A DNA stretch of 63,581 nt from NCBI GenBank assembly GCA_903926465.1, contig CAIYJE010000109.1, positions 1 through 63,581 of the forward strand, written 5' to 3'. The notes under the pieces are model-generated. The model worked only from the letters and a program-made list of their open reading frames with translations, did no database searches and was not told where the DNA came from. Of the stretch, positions 54,403 through 63,578 are shown in pieces (the stretch's first letter is position 1; the number at the start of each line of letters is the position of its first letter). The stretch is from an uncultured Planctomycetales bacterium. GTDB lineage: Bacteria > Planctomycetota > Planctomycetia > Isosphaerales > Isosphaeraceae. A program made the translations under genes and the position numbers.

Positions 54403-57400
54403 TCATTCACCAGAACCGATCGGGCGAAGCGCCCAGAGTTCACGCTGAGAGGCAAGAAGTGGCACATCGGAATCCAGCCGAACCCGCAATCCAGAAGAAT
54501 CCGAGGGAAGAACCAGGCGTTGAACCAACTGGCCGGTATCACGCCGGATGACCAGAAGTGGAGAGCTGGTGTCCGTGAGACTGGGATCCTCACCCTGTTG
54601 CGGGAAAGCAACCAGGCAGGGACCGTGAATCCCAATGGCCCAACCTCCGTCAGGTGCAACCAGGAGCCGATTCCACTCAATCGAGCCATCCTCCAACTTC
54701 ATAGCAATCAACCGACCAGGCGTTGCGCAGTAGAAACGAGTTCCATCGAGCGCAAAGGCTGCCGGGGTTTCACTCAGATCTTCCACGGAAACGCCGCGAC
54801 TCCAGATCCGTTTGCCGCTGCTGGCATCCAGTCGTGTCAGGTGCTGTCCGCCGAATAAGATAAGGATAACCCCGTGGTCAACCATGGCCCGAGGGGCCGC
54901 GGCCAGCGGCAGCGCGGAATCATCTCGATAGGACCAGACGTCGATCCCTTGAACCAGGTCGAAAAGAACCACGGTTCGGGCGTCAATGACCAGCAAAACG
55001 CGTTCGTCATCCAGCGGTTGCGGCGGTCTGAGCCAGGAACTCTGGTCCTGCTCGCGGGCGAATTCTCCCCGTTTCGCGCCGGTTGCTGCGTCCAGAACCA
55101 GCACCGAATGAGAGCTGCCAAGCTGGGCGACAATGAGTTCCGGGCCAATCAGGAGTTGGGGATTCAGGCGCGGTTCGGTTCGACTGGAATCCTTTGTGGT
55201 GGCCTCATAGCTCCATTCGAGCTTGCCCTCGGCCGCGTCCACACACATCAAGGCTTGATCACCTCGAAGGAAGTACAGACGGGTTCCCTGAAGGTTGAAC
55301 GTATGCAGCCGCCCGGTTGGTTCGGCGAGAGTGGTGGTTTCTTCCGAGCTAGATTTCAAATCCGACCGCGAGAAGGGGTCAATCCGCAACGCGGGTCGGC
55401 CTTGTTCTTTGGGGTCGAATCGCCAGAGGGGCTGACCATCAATCTGCTGAAAAGCCCGAATTTCCGTGGCGGTCGCGGCCAGAACAACATCACCAAACTG
55501 AGAAACCCAGACAGGCTCCTGGCCAAGATCTACGCTCCATGCGTCTTGTCCCGTTGTGGATTTGAGGGCCATCAACCTGGTCCCATTGGCCAGGAAGAGA
55601 GTGCCCAGAATTCCAGACGCGGTGCGGCCACCCACCGGGAATGAGCGCCAGTGCGATTCAACCTTGCGAACCCATTTCCGTTCCAGGGGAAGGCTGGAAC
55701 CAGCCTGATTCTCTTCCAGAGTCCGAAAGTCACTGGCGTCAAGTCGACCCGCCACAATGCTGGCGACGGTCCCTTCCTGGCCAAGCAAATCCAACTTCAC
55801 CGGCCCAAAACGTTCAGCCGCCTTGAGATAGATCGAGCGTGCGTTTTCAAGATCACCCCGAGCCTCACTGGCCCTGGCCAAGCCGATCAGGGCCCGAGCT
55901 CGATCTCGGTCAGATTCCGCCAGCGACAGCAGCCGTTTGTAAGCTGTGGCCGCTTCCGACCACTGCTGTTTTCGTTCGCTGACCTCGCCAAGGGCCCGTA
56001 AAGCTTCTGGAGCAACCCGAGACGCTGGGTAAACCCGGCCCACCTCCGCGAGCAATCGAGCATCTCCCTGGCTTCGACCCTGGTCTAGCAACCGTGCGGC
56101 AGCCTGATCCTGTTCCGCATAAATTGCCCGTCCGTTCAAGGCAATCATGCTCCGTAACCGGTCTGCAATCCAGAGATCGGCCCGCTCCCTGCGTCGGTCA
56201 TCAACCGGAACGGCCAGCCGGGTCAGACGTTCGTCCTCAAGGATGTTTTGCAGCGTTTTCACGCTCGCGGTGAAATCTCCATCCGACGCGTCAGCCTCGG
56301 CCTGTTTGAGACGGGTCGAGAGCTTTTCACGATCGGTCCTGGCCAGGTCAACCGCCTCAACCAGGTAGCTACGCGCTTTCTTCCAGTCACGAGAACTTCC
56401 TGCCCCATCGGCCTCGGCCAGAAGCAACCGGTGCAAACGGGCTCGCGCCTCTTCGCCCAGCGGTTGACCGTCTACGCGTTCGGCTGGCTGAGCACGCTGA
56501 ATGGCCTGCCGGTAACCGTCGGCAGCCTCCCTGGGCTGGTTGGTTGCTTCCGCAATTCGAGCAAGCTGGAAGTACGAGGCAGCCCGGTCTGGATTTTCGG
56601 TGATCTGGAGCCTGTAACGCTCAATCAGCCGGCGATTCTGGCAAAACACCAGCAACCGGTCGCGCTGGGCGACAACCAGATAGCCTTCACCAACCGCCAG
56701 ATTTCCGCCGCCGTAGCCGAAGGCCTGCGAGAGGGGGATACTGGAATTAATTGAGCCGCCGGTCTCTTGATCGAGGACCACGATTTCGGTTTTGGTTGGC
56801 CAGTACACAAAGTCGCCGGCAAGCAGGCCTCGACCGGCCCCCTCAACCCCTAGACCGGCCTCAGGCCAGGCTCGTAACACCCGACCCGTTGCCAGGTCAA
56901 AGGTGTAAACCCGGTCGCCGGTGGCAAACAGCTTTCCCTTGGCAGCGCCCAGAACGTGGGCCACCTGGGGAACCGGCTGCGTTTTCCAGACAAGGTGGCC
57001 ACTGCTGGCATCAAACGCAAAAAGTGACGACGAGTCTTCGGGCGCCACCACCACCAATCCATCAACGCAAATCGCCGGATTCAGGCCGCGCTTGGATTCG
57101 GTCCCCGCGGAATTCTCGCGGGCTGGGTAAGTGGCCAACCAGCGCAGCGAGCCGGAATCGGCATCCAGGCAAGCCACCGCGCCCATATTGGTCTGATAGT
57201 AAATGGTCTGATTGGCCAGCGTGAGCAAGCGGTTACCAATGGAACCCCCCAGTTGCATCTGTCGCATGGGATCAAACTGGGACGACGCATTGCCAATGAA
57301 CCGAACCCAGATCACTCGCCCGGTTTCGGCATCCAGGCAAGCCACGTAAACCCAGGTTTCCGTGGCAGCCTCGGTAAGCGCCACGTAAACCCGAGACTCA

Positions 57401-58824
57401 TCGGCAACCGGAGTCCCCTCGAACGTTGCCACCGCGCCGTTCCCGCCACCCCCACGTTTCACGGGAAGAGGAATCTCTGATGCGGGCTTGCGCCAAAGCA
57501 GCTTCCCTTCAACCTCACGGTTGCTGCGCATGGCGTACAGAATTCCACCGCCACCCGTCCGGCCGGTGGGGCCAAGACGCGCGATGATCCGATCGCCAGA
57601 CGCCGTCAAGGTTGTGCGTGAAACCCGGGTGGGCCCGGGCACGTTTCTTGTGGCCGCAGACAAGGTTGGGTGCAGTTGCTGCCAGGCCAGCAACTCGCGA
57701 ACCGAGTCGGTCTTCTTGCTCTCTTCAGGACGCTTGTTCAGATGAAAAGCAGCCACGCGATCTTCGAGCGCAACCACCACCAGGTCACCCACCACAATCG
57801 GGTACAACCCAGGTTCCAGGTCTACCCCCTGCGCGCCCCGAGGAAGTGATCCCAACGCGCGAAAATCGTCGGCTTCGGGCCCCTTGGTTTCACCGCTGTT
57901 GTTCTTGAGGTCGACCTTCCACTGAAACGATCCCACATCGATCTTGTCGGGGGCGTGGCCATTCCGATCCGCCGCCCCACCAAACGTGGGCCACCGCGTT
58001 TCCGCGCTTGAACCGCGAACCCAGTGATCTTCTTCAAGGGCACGGGTCAAACTCTCGGCCAGAGCCCCAGTGCGGCCGGCAAACGAAACCTTGGGGTCTC
58101 CGCCCGCGGCTTTGAGGGGATCCACCGCGTCTGCGGGGACCGATTCACCAATCGCGGCCCGACAAAGCAGTTTCTTGGCCACCACTCGGTTCGTGTCAAC
58201 CTCCGGCTCTGGGTACGCGATGACCGACGAGCCGACCTCGTCTGGCACCAGAGAGCGGTAAGCCGAAAGTGCCTCGAAGAATTCTCCCTCGCGAAACGCC
58301 AGATCGCCAAACAGGTTCAGCGCATCATCGCCCCACGAACTACAAAAGAAATCCTCCACCACTTTGCGGGCGGCATTCAGGTCCGAGTTGGCCGACGCCT
58401 CTCGATAGAGCTGCTCTGCCCTGGCATCCACCCGCTCTCGGTAAACAACACGCGCTTCCGCCGGCAAGGCAGCAATGGTGGCCTGACAGAATCGCCGGGC
58501 ATTGACATAGAGGGTCGATGCACCCGTGGGATCGGCCGCAGCATCAGACCTTGGCACCGCCGCTACCGAGTCTCCAAATTGCTCAACAACCCGCTGGTAA
58601 AGATCAATCGCTTCCGACCACTGTCGTTCCCGCACGTGAATCGCGGCATTTTTGAGCAGGGTCTCAGCGTTATAGCTGGAGTCCGGATGAAATGCAGACG
58701 CCCCTCGTGGAACAGCTCGCTCTTGAGCCAAGCACGGCACAACCAACAGAAACGTAGCCAGGACCGGAAAAATCCAATTCCTGCAAATTCGACCAGGGAA
58801 CCAAACTGGAGGCCTGCGCATCAT
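54403..58824 (-). CDS. Giant PQQ-like beta-propeller plus TPR protein
   Basis: The ATG at 58824 is preceded by GGGAGG and gives 1473 residues with signal peptide RNWIFPVLATFLLVVPCLAQE. The longer frame upstream is rejected. The N-terminal part is helical. Two sets of PQQ/WD-type propeller blades follow, each with DxxxGxxxW-like motifs (DAETGRVIWVRF, DADSGSLRWLA, DASSGHLVWKT; later TTGQDAWSVDL, DAAEGKLEWSY, DASSGKRIWSR). Between them lies a helical, TPR-rich section (ERYRLQITENPDRAASYFQLARIAEA). No PQQ cofactor ligands can be judged by eye; a structural, BamB-like role is possible. It heads the co-oriented envelope block. Confidence 0.9.
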   Translation of the reverse strand: MMRRPPVWFPGRICRNWIFPVLATFLLVVPCLAQERAVPRGASAFHPDSSYNAETLLKNAAIHVRERQWSEAIDLYQRVVEQFGDSVAAVPRSDAAADPTGASTLYVNARRFCQATIAALPAEARVVYRERVDARAEQLYREASANSDLNAARKVVEDFFCSSWGDDALNLFGDLAFREGEFFEALSAYRSLVPDEVGSSVIAYPEPEVDTNRVVAKKLLCRAAIGESVPADAVDPLKAAGGDPKVSFAGRTGALAESLTRALEEDHWVRGSSAETRWPTFGGAADRNGHAPDKIDVGSFQWKVDLKNNSGETKGPEADDFRALGSLPRGAQGVDLEPGLYPIVVGDLVVVALEDRVAAFHLNKRPEESKKTDSVRELLAWQQLHPTLSAATRNVPGPTRVSRTTLTASGDRIIARLGPTGRTGGGGILYAMRSNREVEGKLLWRKPASEIPLPVKRGGGGNGAVATFEGTPVADESRVYVALTEAATETWVYVACLDAETGRVIWVRFIGNASSQFDPMRQMQLGGSIGNRLLTLANQTIYYQTNMGAVACLDADSGSLRWLATYPARENSAGTESKRGLNPAICVDGLVVVAPEDSSSLFAFDASSGHLVWKTQPVPQVAHVLGAAKGKLFATGDRVYTFDLATGRVLRAWPEAGLGVEGAGRGLLAGDFVYWPTKTEIVVLDQETGGSINSSIPLSQAFGYGGGNLAVGEGYLVVAQRDRLLVFCQNRRLIERYRLQITENPDRAASYFQLARIAEATNQPREAADGYRQAIQRAQPAERVDGQPLGEEARARLHRLLLAEADGAGSSRDWKKARSYLVEAVDLARTDREKLSTRLKQAEADASDGDFTASVKTLQNILEDERLTRLAVPVDDRRRERADLWIADRLRSMIALNGRAIYAEQDQAAARLLDQGRSQGDARLLAEVGRVYPASRVAPEALRALGEVSERKQQWSEAATAYKRLLSLAESDRDRARALIGLARASEARGDLENARSIYLKAAERFGPVKLDLLGQEGTVASIVAGRLDASDFRTLEENQAGSSLPLERKWVRKVESHWRSFPVGGRTASGILGTLFLANGTRLMALKSTTGQDAWSVDLGQEPVWVSQFGDVVLAATATEIRAFQQIDGQPLWRFDPKEQGRPALRIDPFSRSDLKSSSEETTTLAEPTGRLHTFNLQGTRLYFLRGDQALMCVDAAEGKLEWSYEATTKDSSRTEPRLNPQLLIGPELIVAQLGSSHSVLVLDAATGAKRGEFAREQDQSSWLRPPQPLDDERVLLVIDARTVVLFDLVQGIDVWSYRDDSALPLAAAPRAMVDHGVILILFGGQHLTRLDASSGKRIWSRGVSVEDLSETPAAFALDGTRFYCATPGRLIAMKLEDGSIEWNRLLVAPDGGWAIGIHGPCLVAFPQQGEDPSLTDTSSPLLVIRRDTGQLVQRLVLPSDSSGLRVRLDSDVPLLASQRELWALRPIGSGE

Positions 58825-59232
58825 CCAAAACCTCCCTGGGGACCAGTCAGACTGGAAAGCAGAATCACCCGGAATGCGAGTGCTGTCTTCAAAAAAACGA
58901 TTCCGATCTGATCCAAAAGAAACCACGCTAGACCACCAGACCATGAAAAAACCGACAGGCCCCCAACGCGGCAACACTCGCACAACTCAGAACCAGCATC
59001 CACACCTGGGAGGATGGGGTGTGAGCAAAATCAGGACCATTGGTAAATTTTCCGCAAACTCGCTCGTTGAATCAAGGAGTGCGACCAGCCTTCCCGCACT
59101 TCGTTCTGCCTCAAACGGCAAAACAGGCATTCGCTGCTCAGAGAAAAGGCACCCGCTAACATTCTCGCCGTGGGTCGGCTCAGGTCCTTACTGAAGCGAA
59201 CCACCCTGGAAATAAGAGCGTCAAAACAAGAG
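58825..59232. promoter_or_regulatory. Intergenic region upstream of the envelope block
   Basis: These bases carry the promoter of the minus-strand PQQ gene. The GGGAGG Shine-Dalgarno lies just before 58824. No protein-like frame is seen. Confidence 0.45.
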
Positions 59233-59276
59233 CGGCCGGCACACCGCAGAATCTCTACTTCGCGGTATGCCGGCCG
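59233..59276 (-). terminator. Terminator of the cupredoxin gene
   Basis: A 15-bp stem with one mismatch (59233-59247 with 59262-59276) lies just after the stop at 59300 on the minus strand. Read in that direction it is followed by TCTTGTTTTGA. Confidence 0.8.
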
Positions 59277-59299
59277 GATGTTCTAAAGACCGAAGAATT

Positions 59300-60115
59300 T
59301 TACTTCTTCGCCTTCTCGATCTTGGTTGGGTCGAGCTTGATCTCACCAAGGTCAATCACTTCACCCGCCTTGACGTTAACAGAGACCCCCTTGCTGCCAC
59401 CTTCGGTCACGTAACCACCCAGCCGCTGCCAGAGGATCACGTTCTGTTCACCGGCAGGCACACCCTGAATTTCAAACGATCCATCCTTACCGGTCACGGC
59501 AAAGAAAGGATGGTTGAAAACCATCAGGTTACCCTTCATCCAGGGGTGAATATCGCAAACAAGGTTGATGGCCCGCTTGTCTGGCACCATCTTCTTGTCA
59601 CGCGTCTTGTTTGGGCCCAGCGCGAAGTTATCGTTGTTGGCGAACCCGATGTAATGGACGTTATGGCCGACCGGGTCGCTGGACTTGAATTCCACTTCCT
59701 GATCCTTGAAGACGGCCGTGCTGATCGGCACGAATTCACAGTCAACCTGGTCGATCGTCACCTTCTTGTGGTCGGCAACCAGCTTCTTCTCAAGGTCGAC
59801 ATTCTTTCCCTTGGGCGTGGGCAAATACGCAAAGGCGTTGGCAACCCCCTTGGTCTCTTTATCCACCATCAACTCGGGATCGAGAAGCTGGGTCTTACTG
59901 CAGGACTTGGCATCATTATTCTTGGTGACATCAATCACCACGCGATCGGGGGCCGTGGGGCCACCCCAGACCAGACGGCCCTTGATGGTGCCGTAACCGT
60001 CCTGGGGAGCAGGTGGCGAAGCCGAGGCGGAAGGACCGCCTAGCCCAAACGCCATCACTCCGGCCATCGTCATGCCCGTCATACCACAGCAGGTCAAAAG
60101 CGAACGCAAACGCAT
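59300..60115 (-). CDS. Secreted cupredoxin-like protein
   Basis: The ATG at 60115 gives 271 residues with signal peptide MRLRSLLTCCGMTGMTMAGVMAFGLGG. Type-1 copper ligands are suggested by DPVGHNVHYIGF (His) and VCDIHPWMKG (Cys, His, Met), the plastocyanin/azurin order. A carboxypeptidase-regulatory-like domain follows (GKDGSFEIQGVPAGEQNVILW). The family includes planctomycete copper proteins and methylamine-utilisation-like proteins; an electron-transfer or copper-binding role is likely. A terminator lies directly after the stop. The gene is separate from the PQQ gene. Confidence 0.85.
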   Translation of the reverse strand: MRLRSLLTCCGMTGMTMAGVMAFGLGGPSASASPPAPQDGYGTIKGRLVWGGPTAPDRVVIDVTKNNDAKSCSKTQLLDPELMVDKETKGVANAFAYLPTPKGKNVDLEKKLVADHKKVTIDQVDCEFVPISTAVFKDQEVEFKSSDPVGHNVHYIGFANNDNFALGPNKTRDKKMVPDKRAINLVCDIHPWMKGNLMVFNHPFFAVTGKDGSFEIQGVPAGEQNVILWQRLGGYVTEGGSKGVSVNVKAGEVIDLGEIKLDPTKIEKAKK

Positions 60116-60327
60116 GGCAAGCTCTCGAAATTGTGACCCTGGAAATCTCTGAAGTTCTCTCAATGACGAGAGAGCGTACAAGAGCCAAACTCAGATCCCA
60201 TCGTATCAAGCGAATCCGAGTCCACGAAACAGCCGGCTGGTTGAGGCTGAACAAGATCCTCGAATGGCCAGCCGGATCTCCTTATTCATGTATCAGTATA
60301 GGAGCCTGGCGAGATTGACAAGCAGTT

Positions 60328-60540
60328 TCACGGTTTTGGCTCAGCGGAGGTGGAATCCGCAGGCGCGGCTTCCACGGATTTCGGAACGCTTTCCACTTTG
60401 ACTGACGTGACCTTCTCGGGCTCGGTAACAACCACCTTGCCCTCATCACGATGATCAACCACGCCACCGCAACCGGACAGCGACATGGTCAGTGCGAAAA
60501 AGGAAAGTCTTGCACCCGGAAACCTGACACCTCTGGTCAT
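60328..60540 (-). CDS. Small lipoprotein
   Basis: The ATG at 60540 gives 70 residues with the lipobox LSGC in ARLSFFALTMSLSGCGG (Cys about residue 24). The mature part is only about 46 residues, Glu/Val/Ser/Pro-rich (KVVVTEPEKVTSVKVESVPK), with no recognised domain. The longer frame upstream is rejected because it lacks a signal. Function unknown. Confidence 0.65.
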   Translation of the reverse strand: MTRGVRFPGARLSFFALTMSLSGCGGVVDHRDEGKVVVTEPEKVTSVKVESVPKSVEAAPADSTSAEPKP

Positions 60541-60614
60541 CCAGCACCTCGGCACAACATGGGACAGTTGAACGAAACCGGAAACTCGAAAATGGATCAC
60601 GTGCTCTCGATATT

Positions 60615-61418
60615 TTAACGCATCAAGACGTACCACAGGCAGGCCACCAGCACGACCAAAGCCACCAGGCCGATACCAAGAATCAAGACCGTCTGCAGGA
60701 GCGGGTTCGCTTGCGCAGACGATCCGGATTCAGGGGCCCCTTTGCGATCTTTGAGCTCGGTTGCGACCACTCTTGGCAACGGGTTGGCCTGAAGTTCCTG
60801 GGATTTTTTGCGGAGATTCGCGGCCTGCTCACGAGACCGGCTCGAATCTTTCTGAACCTCGGGCCGCTGCGAAGATTCTACAACGGCCTGAGTGACCGAC
60901 GGCGTTGCGGCCGGGACTGCGGTTTTTGCTTCAACCCCTGGCGCAGAGGACCGCATCATCGCAAGCTTTTCGGCAACTGAAAGGGGCTTGGCGGCGGCGT
61001 CCGAGGTTTTGGGAGCAGCCGCAGGCGCTGGGACTGGCTGGGGAGTTGCAGGTTCGGCGGTAGAAGACGCGTTCCTTGCGGCGGCCAGCTTTTCGCGAAT
61101 TGAGAGGGGACGACCTGGGTCTGCGTCAGCCGGAACTGCGGCCAGAGATTCCGGCTGGGGAACCACGGGCAATTCTGACCCCTTGGTCCCGCTGGAACCA
61201 GTTGCGTCTGGAGACGCTGTTGCCGCCTGCGTCGCCACGGTCTGGGACCGGATCGCGGCCAGCTTCTGCTGAAGTGTCAGGGGGCGTGATGGATCATCGC
61301 CGGGTGCCGGTTCCATCGCTTGAGGAGTTTGACTGGCCTTCGGTCGGCTCTCGCTTTGGGCTGGCTTGGCTGCGCGGATCCGCTCAAGAATTTCCTTGGA
61401 ACCAGGTCGTTCGGACAT
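60615..61418 (-). CDS. C-tail-anchored protein with a triplicated short motif
   Basis: This 267-residue protein has three copies of a short motif about 45-60 residues apart: RPLTLQQKLAAIRSQ, RPLSIREKLAAARNA and KPLSVAEKLAMMRSS. A fourth, weaker copy is at the start (SKEILERIRAAKPA). The rest is Ala/Pro/Glu-rich and probably disordered. The last 25 residues are a transmembrane helix (LQTVLILGIGLVALVVLVACLWYVLMR). This is the layout of a tail-anchored scaffold presenting repeated peptide ligands to the cytoplasm. It lies 30 nt after the ptsI stop, in the same direction, so co-expression is likely. I do not recognise a family. Confidence 0.75.
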   Translation of the reverse strand: MSERPGSKEILERIRAAKPAQSESRPKASQTPQAMEPAPGDDPSRPLTLQQKLAAIRSQTVATQAATASPDATGSSGTKGSELPVVPQPESLAAVPADADPGRPLSIREKLAAARNASSTAEPATPQPVPAPAAAPKTSDAAAKPLSVAEKLAMMRSSAPGVEAKTAVPAATPSVTQAVVESSQRPEVQKDSSRSREQAANLRKKSQELQANPLPRVVATELKDRKGAPESGSSAQANPLLQTVLILGIGLVALVVLVACLWYVLMR

Positions 61419-61448
61419 CGGAATTTCTCAGTCGGTGGGGGGGCGGGA

Positions 61449-63224
61449 TCAGTTGAAGTCAAACATTCCCAGGTCTTTGGAAACCTCGGACAGCCGAGCA
61501 GAGATGTACTTACGGATTTCGTCGCTGGTCTTGAGCTGAAGCACGTGGTGCGCGAACCGTTCGGCCTGAGCCGACGTGACCGACGAGAGCAAAGATTTGA
61601 TCGTTGGCAAGAAGGCCGGACTCATGCTGAATCGCCTCAGGCCCATGCCAAAAAGGACCAGCACGGCTCTTGGTTGGCCGGCCATTTCACCACAAAGGGT
61701 CACAGGCGTGCCAGTTCTCCGACAGGCTTCAAACACCATCTGAAGTACCCGTAACACGGCTGGGCTCAGGGGATCACAAAGATGGGCAACCTTGGGATTA
61801 TCGCGGTCGGCCGCCACCAGATACTGAATCAGGTCATTGGAGCCAATTGAGACAAAATCAATCTCACGCAACATCGCATCAATACAGACGGCTGCGGCCG
61901 GCACCTCGATCATCACCCCTTTTTTGACGTCGCGGCTGAAGCTGACTCCGGCGTCACTCAGCTCTTTCTTTGCGTCGTCCACCAACCGGTTGATCTGCCT
62001 CAACTCGTCATAGTTGGTGATCATCGGAAAGAGCATGCTGACCTTGCCATGCAGCCCTGCCCTGAGAATTGCCTTGATCTGGTTGAGGAAAATCTTGGGA
62101 TGATCCTTGGTCATCCGGATCGAGCGCCAGCCCATGAAGGGGTTGGGTTCATACCGGTTCCCCAGGTAAGGAACCGTCTTGTCTCCGCCCAGGTCGAGCG
62201 TCCTGATGGTAACCGTCTTGTTCGGGGCGGCTTCAATCGTCCGGCGGTAGTACTGATATTGCTCCTCTTCATCCGGAACGTTCGGATGGGTTATGAACAA
62301 ATACTCAGTACGAAAAAGCCCAATCCCGTTGGCACCCACCACGTCTGCGGCGGTTGCATCGGCCACGTTATTGATGTTGGCAAGCAGCTCGACCTGAATT
62401 CCATCGCGGCTCATCGCCGGTTCATCGCGATTCAGGACCAACCGATCCTTGAGCTGGAAGAATTCCCGCTGAACCTTGCGGTAGGCAGAGGTTGTCTCGG
62501 CATCAGGCCGAACCAGCACCACGCCTTCTCGCCCATCCACAATCACCAGGTCACCAGATTGGACCTCCGCCATGATCTCACTACAGCCGGAGACGGCGGG
62601 AATGCCTCGGCTGCGGGATAGGATGGCAGCGTGGCTGGTGGTACCGCCAATTTCGGTGACGATGGCGGCGATCTTCAGCCCATCAAGGCTCATCGCCTGG
62701 CTCGGAAGCAATTCATGAGCCACCAGGATGACGGGTTCCTTGACGCCTGACAGGTTGGCTGCCAGCCCCTTCAAACCGCCGATTTCACCGTCGTCACTCA
62801 GATGGATCAGGATCCGGGCAACCACATCACGAAGATCGGCGAGCCGTTCCCGGAAGTGCTCTTGCTCCAGCCGGGCAAAGACCGCAGCGAATTCCTTGAC
62901 AACTTCGGTGAGCGCAGAAGGGGCGGTCCTGGACTCCTGGCGAATCTTGTGGCGAACCGAGCTCAGTAGCGAGGGGTCGCGAGCCAGCGTCAGGTGGCTC
63001 CCAAAAATATCGGCCTCATTCCGGCCTACCTGCTCAGCCACTTTTTCAACGAGCTGAGCGATCTCTTCGATGGCCTTCGAAACCGCTTGATCAAAGCGCG
63101 CAAGCTCACTCTCAACTTGCTCGGGCCCAGAAAGAAACTCTGGTGCATCGTGAGCAAGAACGGAATCCACGCGGTAAGCCAGGCCTACCGCCACGCCAGG
63201 GCTAACTGCCACACCTTGATGCAT
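61449..63224 (-). CDS. ptsI: Phosphoenolpyruvate-protein phosphotransferase (PTS enzyme I)
   Basis: The ATG at 63224 (MHQGVAVSPGVAVGLAYRV) aligns with the usual start of enzyme I; the TTG at 63260 is less likely. The protein is 591 residues. The phospho-accepting His is in GGTTSHAAILSRSRGIP (about 198), and the PEP-binding barrel includes LFRTEYLFI, GWRSIRM and SIGSNDLIQYLVAADRDN. The catalytic Cys is in TLCGEMAG near the C-terminus. EI transfers phosphate from PEP to HPr. No HPr or sugar-specific EII gene is found nearby, so in this organism it may serve a regulatory rather than transport role. Inference. Confidence 0.95.
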   Translation of the reverse strand: MHQGVAVSPGVAVGLAYRVDSVLAHDAPEFLSGPEQVESELARFDQAVSKAIEEIAQLVEKVAEQVGRNEADIFGSHLTLARDPSLLSSVRHKIRQESRTAPSALTEVVKEFAAVFARLEQEHFRERLADLRDVVARILIHLSDDGEIGGLKGLAANLSGVKEPVILVAHELLPSQAMSLDGLKIAAIVTEIGGTTSHAAILSRSRGIPAVSGCSEIMAEVQSGDLVIVDGREGVVLVRPDAETTSAYRKVQREFFQLKDRLVLNRDEPAMSRDGIQVELLANINNVADATAADVVGANGIGLFRTEYLFITHPNVPDEEEQYQYYRRTIEAAPNKTVTIRTLDLGGDKTVPYLGNRYEPNPFMGWRSIRMTKDHPKIFLNQIKAILRAGLHGKVSMLFPMITNYDELRQINRLVDDAKKELSDAGVSFSRDVKKGVMIEVPAAAVCIDAMLREIDFVSIGSNDLIQYLVAADRDNPKVAHLCDPLSPAVLRVLQMVFEACRRTGTPVTLCGEMAGQPRAVLVLFGMGLRRFSMSPAFLPTIKSLLSSVTSAQAERFAHHVLQLKTSDEIRKYISARLSEVSKDLGMFDFN

Positions 63225-63469
63225 CTTCAATAATGTAACCCGGCTCACGGGTGGCGACAATCCTTGCCAGTCGACGAGGTGGACTTTTGTCCCCGTTTAT
63301 CGCCTAAAAAAATCATCAGGCCCTGAAAGTTTAACTACAGGAACCGGGAGCTGACGCCCTCGTTGTACTACACAAGCCCAAGAACTGAGTCGAGAGCCCG
63401 TGTCCCATGCAGGCAATAGATTTGTCACAAGCGCGGATCCGAAAGCTCTGAAGGGGCGTTTCAAGATAG

Positions 63470-63488
63470 CCCAGGGCAACGCCCTGGG
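63470..63488. repeat. REP-like hairpin CCCAGGGC-AAC-GCCCTGGG
   Basis: An 8-bp perfect stem closes a 3-nt loop. The form AGCCCAGGGCAACGCCCTGG looks like a recurrent intergenic palindrome of planctomycete genomes (from memory, not checked). Confidence 0.7.
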
Positions 63489-63529
63489 GAATCCATGAGC
63501 CCCTGTAATCTTCTTATTCTTAGGTGTTT

Positions 63530-63578
63530 TTGGGCTCCATGGGCGATCCAATCGAATTGGATCGCCCATGGAGCCCAA
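63530..63578. repeat. 23-bp perfect inverted repeat with 3-nt spacer
   Basis: Arms 63530-63552 and 63556-63578 are exactly complementary around CGA. No T-tract follows on either strand, so it is not a standard terminator. It lies at the very end of the window; it may be a repeat element, a mobile-element end or an assembly-end artefact. Confidence 0.85.

Noticed and set aside
58024-58911. 295-aa plus-strand frame opposite the PQQ gene
   Set aside because: It is antisense to a strong, signal-peptide-bearing gene and has no family features.
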